A program made the translations under genes and the position numbers. A DNA stretch of 64,000 nt from Dietzia timorensis (GTDB lineage: Bacteria; Actinomycetota; Actinomycetes; Mycobacteriales; Mycobacteriaceae): the NCBI RefSeq assembly GCF_001659785.1, contig NZ_CP015961.1, positions 2,728,001-2,792,000 of the forward strand, in the 5' to 3' direction. Below the pieces are notes generated by a model. The model was given only the letters and a program-made list of their open reading frames with translations, was not told the origin of the DNA and did no database searches. Shown here piece by piece: positions 58,289 to 64,000 of this stretch. Numbering within the stretch: the stretch's first letter is position 1; the number at the start of each line of letters is the position of its first letter.

Positions 58289-58447
58289 GTCGGCACTCCT
58301 GGGATCGTGGGCGCGGATACATTCGGCCTCACCGCGCGCGGACACCGATCGGATGTGGCGCGGATCACCAGGCCGAATACCCCGAGCTAATCACACGGAG
58401 TTCGGCACCGTCCCACTTTTGCCGCGAACAATCGGCGGCGACCTTTG

Positions 58448-59215
58448 CTAGATGACCTCGAGCGCCCCGCGCACGATCGCGCCGACACCGCCGAGGGCGG
58501 CGAGCAGCAGCGCGAGCCTCCGCGCCTGGGCGACCGGCACGCGCGTGCCGAGCCACGTGCCCACGGCGATCCCCACGAGCACGGTGGCGATGACGCCGGG
58601 CGCGAGCCAGCCGAGATGGAGGTCGGCGCCGCCGGCATCCGCGGTCACCCCGGTCGCGAGTTTGCTCGCCACCGACGCCGCGCCCATTGTCATGAAGATC
58701 GGCTGCAAGGTCGCGGCGAAGCGCAACTGCTGCCACCTGGCAAGGCGCGAATAGATGACCATCACCGGCGCCGCGACGCCCGAGGTCGTGTTGAAGAAGC
58801 CTCCAACGAATCCGCTGAGCATAGCGATCGGGTTCCCGTCGACCCGCGGCAACGTCCGCATCCCCACGGTGACCAGCAGGGCGAACACGACGATCGCGCC
58901 GACGAGAATCGACAGCCAGCCGGGCGGCAGCGCGCCGACGACGAGCGCGCCGGGAATCGCTCCGAGAATCGCCGCGGGCCCGATGAGCCAGAAGCGGCGC
59001 CAGTCGATCCGCGACCACACCGCGATCATGATGAGAAAGCCGGACACGACAGTCGTCATGTTCGTCACGAGCACGCCGAGCGCCGGCCCGAGCAGAATCG
59101 ACAACGTCGGCGCCACCACGAGCCCCACGCCGGTTCCGGAAATCCGCTGCAGCACCGTGCCCACGAGGATCGCCGCGACAATGATCGCCACGGTTCCCAT
59201 CGTCATCATTCCCAC
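58448..59215 (-). CDS. TauE/SafE-type exporter 2
   Basis: 255 residues, eight helices, unlike TauE 1 in sequence. LQRISGTGVGLVVAPTLSIL and GGFFNTTSGVAAPVMVIYSR are the two repeat motifs. The GLVV/GVAAP form belongs to the shorter TauE subgroup. Substrate unknown; a sulfite, sulfonate or other small anion is typical. Confidence 0.78.
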   Translation of the reverse strand: MGMMTMGTVAIIVAAILVGTVLQRISGTGVGLVVAPTLSILLGPALGVLVTNMTTVVSGFLIMIAVWSRIDWRRFWLIGPAAILGAIPGALVVGALPPGWLSILVGAIVVFALLVTVGMRTLPRVDGNPIAMLSGFVGGFFNTTSGVAAPVMVIYSRLARWQQLRFAATLQPIFMTMGAASVASKLATGVTADAGGADLHLGWLAPGVIATVLVGIAVGTWLGTRVPVAQARRLALLLAALGGVGAIVRGALEVI

Positions 59216-59248
59216 ATCGTAGTCCGCCCGGGTTCCCGCTTCGGGCCA

Positions 59249-59917
59249 TCAGCAGCAGGAGTCGTTTCCGGCGCTTTCTCCGGTAAGCGCGGACACCGGC
59301 TGCGCGCACGTCTCGCCCCACCAGGCCTCGATGCCCTCGCGGACGGCGAACACGGCGATCCCCAGCGCCGCGACCGAGTCGGCCCACGCCCACCCGAATA
59401 GCGAGTTCGCCGCGAGCCCGAGGAGCACGGCACCGGAGAGATACGCACAGATCAGCGTCTGCTTGGAGTCCGCGACCGCAGTAGCCGAACCGAGTTCCCG
59501 GCCGGTGCGCCGCTCGAACCAGGAGAATGCGGGCATGATCGCGAAGCTCACGGCGGCAAGGACGATGCCGACTGTCGAATGCTCGGCTTCCCCCGCGCCC
59601 GCGAGCGAGCGCACGGCGTCGACGGTCACGAAGGCGGCGAGACCGAAAAAGGACAGGGCGATGGTATAGAGCGCGGCGCGTTCTCGCCGTTCAGGGTCCC
59701 GGCCGGAGAACTGCCACGCGACGGCCGCCGCGGACAGCACTTCCACCGCCGAATCGAGCCCGAATCCCACGAGGGCCGCCGACGTGGCGGCACGCCCGGC
59801 GAGGAGCGCGATGACCGCTTCGATGACGTTGTAGGTGATGGTCGCGGCGACGATCCATCGGATTCGGCGCCGAAGTACCTCGCGGCGTCCATCGGTAAGT
59901 GTGTGCGGCGCCGTCAT
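59249..59917 (-). CDS. CDF-like heavy-metal cation transporter
   Basis: 222 residues, five to six helices, the compact CDF membrane domain without the usual cytoplasmic tail. VIEAVIALLAGRAATSAALV GFGLDS (family motif A/S-x-x-GxDS; quoted in part) and AVADSKQTLICAYLSG with Asp residues position metal-binding sites; the protein ends NDSCC, a Cys pair that could help bind soft metals. Its ATG overlaps the cmtR stop (ATGA), so expression is tied to the Cd/Pb sensor. Probably exports cadmium, lead or zinc. Confidence 0.82.
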   Translation of the reverse strand: MTAPHTLTDGRREVLRRRIRWIVAATITYNVIEAVIALLAGRAATSAALVGFGLDSAVEVLSAAAVAWQFSGRDPERRERAALYTIALSFFGLAAFVTVDAVRSLAGAGEAEHSTVGIVLAAVSFAIMPAFSWFERRTGRELGSATAVADSKQTLICAYLSGAVLLGLAANSLFGWAWADSVAALGIAVFAVREGIEAWWGETCAQPVSALTGESAGNDSCC

Positions 59918-60264
59918 GAGCAGGTGCACCCGTTCTCTGCGCAGCCGGCACTTTCGCAGCAGTGCGGGTCCACCTCGAGCACGAGCTGCACCAGTGAGCC
60001 GAGGGCGGCGCCGAGTTCGGGAACCGCGAGCGAATAGCGCATATGGCGCCCGTGACGCTCGGACGCGACGAGGCCGCACCCGCGCAGGCACGAAAGATGA
60101 TTGGAGAGAAGCTGCTTGGACACCCCGAGGATGTCGAGCAGTTCGGAAGGGGTCGCCGGCCCGCCGCGCAGCTCGAGCAGGATTCGGGCGCGGGTCTCGT
60201 CGGAGAGGGCATACCCGAACCGGGACACCGACGCTGTATGGGAGAGAGTCACAGTATTCGACAC
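59914..60264 (-). CDS. cmtR: CmtR-like ArsR-family metal sensor
   Basis: 116 residues. VSKQLLSNHLSCLRGCGLVA matches the DNA-recognition helix of M. tuberculosis CmtR, including its two Cys ligands (SCLRGC), and the Cys-rich tail HCCESAGCAENGCTCS supplies the third and possibly more. CmtR senses cadmium and lead. Coupled to the CDF gene by an ATGA overlap. A perfect 9-bp palindrome stands 7 bp upstream of the start. Confidence 0.9.
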   Translation of the reverse strand: MSNTVTLSHTASVSRFGYALSDETRARILLELRGGPATPSELLDILGVSKQLLSNHLSCLRGCGLVASERHGRHMRYSLAVPELGAALGSLVQLVLEVDPHCCESAGCAENGCTCS

Positions 60265-60271
60265 CCCTCGG

Positions 60272-60295
60272 ATAGTACAGCTTTCTCTGTACTAT
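60272..60295. promoter_or_regulatory. CmtR operator candidate: ATAGTACAG-N6-CTGTACTAT
   Basis: A perfect 9-bp inverted repeat with 6-bp spacer between cmtR and the divergent DUF1214 gene. An AT-rich palindrome at the start of an ArsR operon is the expected operator position; it could also affect the divergent gene. Confidence 0.75.
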
Positions 60296-60358
60296 TCAAT
60301 GGTTCCACTCCCCCGGTTTCTTCCGCGTATTTATTGGCACCGCATTAGCCTGGCGATC

Positions 60359-61588
60359 ATGACCGAAGGACCGGACAACGAGGCACGACCACGCTCTCTC
60401 GACACCACCGCCACCAAGCCGCTCACCGACGCGATCGCCGAGGCCGAGCACATACTTCGCTCGTCTCCGCTATGCACCAGCGAGCAGATACTCGCTGAGG
60501 GGCTTGACTACCTCGCGGGTTCGGTGCGCGCGGTCATCCAATCGCGGCAGCATTCCGATCGTTGCTTCCCTCTCCTATCCGAGTCCACGGGCCCGTTCAC
60601 GAAGATGGGCCTCGACAACCCGGACACGATCTACTACCACGCGAACCTGGCCGATGGCGCCGAGTATCTCGTGGAAGGCGTCCGAGGGACGACCACCGAT
60701 TTGTCGTTCCAGGTCCTCCAGGGCAACTACTCGGCCTCCGAGGTCGCCGGCAGCGCCACCGCGTTCGACGACCGCGACCTGAACATTGCCGACGACGGCT
60801 CCTTCTCTTTCCGGATGGGACCGATGCGCGGCGACGATTCGCCCGCGGACCCGAGCTACCTCGGCCTCGCCGAGGGCTCGTCGATCCTCTCGATACGCGA
60901 GGTTTTCTCCGACTGGGAATCAGAAACGCCCGGGCGGATTTGGCTCACGCGCACGGACACGATCGGCGAAGAGAACCCGAAGTCCGACGTCACACCCGAG
61001 GCGATGGCGAAGTTCTACGAACGTGCAGGCAAGGCGCTGGTCTCGCGCATGCACACGTGGCTCGCGTTCCCGGGATGGTTCTTCGGCGAGCAGCAGCCCA
61101 ACACGTTCGGCGCGCCGCGGCTGACCCCCGGCGGGCTCGCCACGCAGTACTCCTCGGCGGGCCGGTTCGCGCTCGCGCCCGGGCAGGCGATGATCGTCTC
61201 GGTTCCCGTGTCCGATGCGCCGTACCAGGGGTTTCAGCTCGGTAGCCCGTGGTACATCTCGCTCGATTACGTGCATCGGCAGACTTCGCTCACCTCGCGG
61301 CAGGCGCATGCGACCGGCGGCATGATCCACATGGTCCTCGCCGCTGATAACCCGGGCGTGGCGAACTGGATCGACACGATGGGGCACGCCGAGGGAATCA
61401 TGCAGTTCCGCTGGCAGCGGGTGTCGGCGCCCATCACGGATGACGCCGGACCTACCGCGCGCATCGTGGACGCCGCCGATATCGCCTCCGAACTACCCGA
61501 CTTCGCCGAGCAGATGGTGACGCCCGAGCAGTGGTCCGAGCGCATCGCCGCCCGCAGACGTGCGTTCGCCCGCCGCATGCGCTCGTAG
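60359..61588 (+). CDS. DUF1214 domain protein
   Basis: 409 residues, no signal peptide. KMGLDNPDTIYYHANLADGA and GVRGTTTDLSFQVLQGNYSA at the N-terminal half and VPVSDAPYQGFQLGSPWYIS with SLTSRQAHATG in the C-terminal half match the DUF1214/DUF1254-type beta-rich family, often seen near lipid- or steroid-metabolism genes in mycobacteria. No catalytic residues are established. Divergent from cmtR, sharing its operator region; whether it is metal-regulated is unknown. Confidence 0.7.
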   Translation: MTEGPDNEARPRSLDTTATKPLTDAIAEAEHILRSSPLCTSEQILAEGLDYLAGSVRAVIQSRQHSDRCFPLLSESTGPFTKMGLDNPDTIYYHANLADGAEYLVEGVRGTTTDLSFQVLQGNYSASEVAGSATAFDDRDLNIADDGSFSFRMGPMRGDDSPADPSYLGLAEGSSILSIREVFSDWESETPGRIWLTRTDTIGEENPKSDVTPEAMAKFYERAGKALVSRMHTWLAFPGWFFGEQQPNTFGAPRLTPGGLATQYSSAGRFALAPGQAMIVSVPVSDAPYQGFQLGSPWYISLDYVHRQTSLTSRQAHATGGMIHMVLAADNPGVANWIDTMGHAEGIMQFRWQRVSAPITDDAGPTARIVDAADIASELPDFAEQMVTPEQWSERIAARRRAFARRMRS

Positions 61589-61605
61589 CGCTCGCGGCGG
61601 GCGAA
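61565..61605. terminator. Terminator overlapping the DUF1214 gene end
   Basis: TTCGCCCGCCGC pairs with GCGGCGGGCGAA (12 bp), and GCGCT/AGCGC pairs inside the loop. The stem overlaps the stop codon (61586-61588). Confidence 0.7.
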
Positions 61606-61674
61606 TCGGGGTGCCTAGCTAATTGGCTACCGAGCTTCCCGGTTACCGAGTTGCCCCGCTAACGAGCTCCCCGA

Positions 61675-62439
61675 CTACTCCGGAACGAGGTCCTGGACCG
61701 CGACCGGGCCTTGGACCTCTTCGCGCTCGCCGCGCGGGCCGTAGACCATGATGGTGACGTTGCCGCGAAGGTCGACGTTGATGACGCCTCCTTCGAAGTC
61801 CTGCTCCCAGCCGGTGGACAGGCGGCGCTCGTCCGAGGTTGGCAGGCCGAGGCGGCTGTCCTCCGCGCCGATCCTCCACCATGCGTCGCGCACGAGACCC
61901 CAGGTCACGTACGTGCCCACTTCCGGTACCCAGTACACGGTGCCGCCCTCGAAGTGGTTACCGCGGGCGACCTTGCCCGACTCGGACGAGGGACGAGAGG
62001 ACCACTCGCGGGTCGTGGGGTACATCAGCGGGCCCCACTCCCACCCAGCACTGCCGTTCGCGGTGGTCTCGCCCCACTTGGTTCGAATGGCGCCGCCGAC
62101 CTGGTTGGCGCGACCGTCGGAGACGAGCGGGTGCCAGTAGATGGCCTTGTCCTTCTCGAAGTTCTGGAACTTGCCGCCGCGGGCGGCGTCGAGTTCGGGC
62201 GTGGTCGCCGGGCCGAAGTAGCCCTGCGGCGACTGCCCGTTGGCCGCAGACGCGGCGACGTACTCCTCGCCGATGCGGCCGCCGACGTTCTGTGCATTTG
62301 CGGTCGGGGCGACGAGTCCGGACAGTCCGGCGAACGCGCCGGCTGCGATGACGGCGGTGAAGATCCGACGACCGCGGCCAATAGAACCCGCAGCCGTGTT
62401 TGTGATGCTTACTTTCTCGGGCGAAATGGTGGTACGCAT
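61675..62439 (-). CDS. Secreted LGFP-repeat envelope protein
   Basis: 254 residues. Signal peptide IFTAVIAAGAFAGLSGLVAP ending TANA-Q. Several LGFP-type repeats follow: GYFGPATTPELDAARGGKFQ, EWGPLMYPTTREW, GNHFEGGTVYWVPEVG, RLGLPTSDERRLSTGWEQDF and EGGVINVD. LGFP repeats occur in secreted proteins of mycolic-acid bacteria and are linked to attachment to, or integrity of, the mycolate layer. AAGGAGAT precedes the ATG. Followed by a gene cut by the window edge, in the same direction. Confidence 0.88.
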   Translation of the reverse strand: MRTTISPEKVSITNTAAGSIGRGRRIFTAVIAAGAFAGLSGLVAPTANAQNVGGRIGEEYVAASAANGQSPQGYFGPATTPELDAARGGKFQNFEKDKAIYWHPLVSDGRANQVGGAIRTKWGETTANGSAGWEWGPLMYPTTREWSSRPSSESGKVARGNHFEGGTVYWVPEVGTYVTWGLVRDAWWRIGAEDSRLGLPTSDERRLSTGWEQDFEGGVINVDLRGNVTIMVYGPRGEREEVQGPVAVQDLVPE

Positions 62440-62638
62440 AGCGATCTCCTTGGCATCGCCGACACCCTTTGGTCGGCATGAACAACGTGAACTCTGGGGC
62501 GAGTACCAGCGCTTTCACCGGAAGGATTGCTCACCCGTCACATCTGTATAGTCGGGAAAGCCACGTGAGGCGTTACACACATCGATAGGGCATCTGTCGT
62601 TCTGAATTCTAAATCGTCAGTTAAACCCGTAGCTGAAT
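62440..62638 (-). other. Intergenic, promoter of the LGFP gene
   Basis: About 200 bp. GTCACATCTGTATAG at 62537-62551 resembles the GTCACATC repeats before secreted protein B. No gene supported. Confidence 0.4.
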
Positions 62639-64000
62639 TCAGCGAGTCGACCAGTCACCCGCCGCATACCCATCGTCGAATGCCTCGCCATAGGCCTCGT
62701 CCGTCTCGCCGACAATCCGCTCGGCCAGCTCAACGAACAGTTCCTCATTCGCAGCCGCCGCGCGCCTGTCGAACGAGTCATCGCCATCGATGAAGTCGAC
62801 GTCCTCGTCCTCCCACTTCTCGCGCTCGAACACGTCGCGATCCGCAGGCGCACCCACGAGGAACGCGTACAAGGCCCGCGCCGATCCCGGTCCAGACTCC
62901 ACCTCGAGCCCGAGCTCATCTAGCACGTCGGCCACCGACCGCTCCCCCTCGCGCACGAGTCGCGCCTGCGACGCATCCGCAGCAATTACAGGAGTCCCGA
63001 CGAACGGCTCCTCGGCCCGAACATCCACTCCGCGTGGCGCTTTGGTGAGCACGCTCGACGCCGGATCGTAGAATATCCCGTTCGCGATCATGTCCTCGAC
63101 GCGCTGTCGTTCAGCATTCGTCCCGCGCGCGTCGATCCGCTCCCACGCGGTCCGCAGCCCATCCGTCAGCGCCGCGTCGATGCGCTTGTGCACCACCGCA
63201 GCATCGTCCGCGGCCTCGTCTCCCACCGCGCCTCCGGGCTCGCCGGCGTACTGCGCCTCGGCCACGAAGATCCCGTCCGCCGCGTGCGTCGCGAGCGTCC
63301 TCGCCGCATCGGAGGACGTCGCGAGCACCGCGATCACATCGCTCGCCTGTTCAAGCGAGTCGAGAGGCCGCGCGCCGGAAAGCCCGGCGCGTCCGCCGTC
63401 ATCCCCTGAAAGCTCTAGAAGCCGCGGCCCGATCGCATTCGCTACAGCCGTAGAGACGCCGGGGTTGATCACGCCCATCGGCCGATCCCCGTACCCGTCG
63501 ACCTTGAGCAGCGGCCCACGCGCTGCCGCGACGATCCGCGCGAGCTCTCCCGTCGCCTCCCCCGCGAACGCCGCAGCCTCAGCAGGCTGCTCGGGACCTT
63601 CGAATATGACGTCGGAGTCGCCCAGATTTCCGAACAACTTTTCCGCGCCGCTCCTTATCCCGGGATCGTCGGGCCAGTCGAACGCCAGGAGATGGCCGAT
63701 CGCATGCGCCGAGGAATACTCGAGGTTGCCGTACCGCGCGTCCTCGGGTTCGATGTCCGCGATGCCCGGCGCGACGAAGCTTCCGCCGGGGATCTCGCCG
63801 AGCCGCTGCGGCCCGCCTTCGCGCCCGGTGACGAACGCGTCGTGCACGGCGGTCGTGTCGGGCGCTGCGGCGGACATCATGGTCGACAGCAGTCGCGCGA
63901 TCTCGTCTTCGGCGACGCGGTTGCGCTCGCCGGGCACGGACATATCGCCGCCGCCGTGGCCGACAACCGCGCCAGCGATCTCCCCGGCGCGGGCGATGAA
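62639..64000 (-). CDS. Mycolata-type TPR-region-like protein, 5' end beyond the window
   Basis: At least 454 residues; the frame stays open to the right edge (IARAGEIAGAVVGHGGGD before the internal Met at 63943). Helical with RLLSTMMSAAAPDTTAVHDA, LEYSSAHAIGHLLAFDWPDD and LLKVDGYGDRPMGVINPGVS, then an acidic C-terminus (WEDEDVDFIDGDDSF). The pattern recalls large helical hypothetical proteins of Mycobacteriales often labelled TPR repeat region-containing, some near ESX or WXG100 genes; the N-terminal part needed to test this is missing. Function unknown. Confidence 0.5.
   Translation of the reverse strand, partial: FIARAGEIAGAVVGHGGGDMSVPGERNRVAEDEIARLLSTMMSAAAPDTTAVHDAFVTGREGGPQRLGEIPGGSFVAPGIADIEPEDARYGNLEYSSAHAIGHLLAFDWPDDPGIRSGAEKLFGNLGDSDVIFEGPEQPAEAAAFAGEATGELARIVAAARGPLLKVDGYGDRPMGVINPGVSTAVANAIGPRLLELSGDDGGRAGLSGARPLDSLEQASDVIAVLATSSDAARTLATHAADGIFVAEAQYAGEPGGAVGDEAADDAAVVHKRIDAALTDGLRTAWERIDARGTNAERQRVEDMIANGIFYDPASSVLTKAPRGVDVRAEEPFVGTPVIAADASQARLVREGERSVADVLDELGLEVESGPGSARALYAFLVGAPADRDVFEREKWEDEDVDFIDGDDSFDRRAAAANEELFVELAERIVGETDEAYGEAFDDGYAAGDWSTR
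63606..63616 (+). repeat. ATGACGTCGGA motif, copy 9
   Basis: Copy in TATGACGTCGGAG context inside the edge-truncated gene, coded on the minus strand as SDVIF. Confidence 0.6.

Noticed and set aside
24201-63406. ATGACGGCGGA near-variants (9832, 24201, 48228, 56593, 63396)
   Set aside because: They differ at a central base from ATGACGTCGGA; one is simply a terminator stem and others fit coding sequence. They were not merged with the main motif.

Overview
The window is one continuous stretch of a high-GC actinobacterial chromosome. Several signals point to a mycolic-acid-bearing member of the Mycobacteriales (Corynebacterium/Dietzia/Gordonia/Mycobacterium side): an LGFP-repeat envelope protein, two copies of the corynebacterial McbR sulfur box in front of cysD, the mycobacterial pairing of menE with a DUF3349 gene, a CmtR-type metal sensor, and many leaderless or GTG starts. 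The genus cannot be fixed from sequence alone. I see no rRNA, tRNA, CRISPR array, prophage or transposase.

Layout. 0.3-6.2 kb: purU, a YkcB/YkcC-like membrane glycosyltransferase pair, a Gly-rich secreted protein and a phloretin/DAPG-hydrolase homologue. 6.2-11.2 kb: menaquinone genes (menC divergent from menB, then DUF3349-menE-menA), followed by a 29-bp inverted repeat and an AbiEi/DUF559-like gene. 12.5-19.1 kb: an island of five exported low-complexity proteins. Three share one putative-Ig module, and most carry a recurring Gly-Ser-Leu tripeptide. 19.1-30.3 kb: rmlC with an LpqN-like gene, an MFS/TetR pair, a tandem GNAT, MaoC and SDR enzymes, a DUF2236 protein and the rmlB-rmlA-rmlD-ydcF-like operon. 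30.3-32.4 kb: two small PAS proteins flanking a gamma-butyrolactone-receptor-type TetR. 32.5-37.9 kb: aidB-tetR, cysQ and assorted conserved genes. 38.0-43.3 kb: a TetR-controlled catabolic operon (MHS transporter, APH-like kinase, SDR, acyl-CoA dehydrogenase) whose kinase and dehydrogenase match the two halves of mammalian ACAD10/11. 43.3-47.2 kb: sulfate assimilation (TauE, cysNC, cysD). 47.2-50.7 kb: a GH13 alpha-glucosidase with an apparent frameshift, and its GPH sugar transporter. 51-64 kb: a small exported protein with a two-helix membrane partner, an RhtA-like exporter with LysR, another GSL secreted protein, a class-C-type serine hydrolase, a DASS anion transporter, a second TauE, a CDF/CmtR metal module with its operator, a DUF1214 protein, the LGFP protein and a gene cut by the right edge.

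The most unusual DNA-level signal is the 11-mer ATGACGTCGGA. It occurs nine times (seven on +, two on -), is usually extended to TATGACGTCGGAC, and lies both between and inside genes. Two copies form a 15-bp inverted pair between divergent envelope genes. I do not recognise it as any known element.

The strongest pathway inferences are: sulfate activation under an McbR-like repressor; 4-hydroxy-acid (levulinate-type) oxidation through a phosphorylated acyl-CoA; and a possible diffusible-signal sensing locus with twin PAS proteins.
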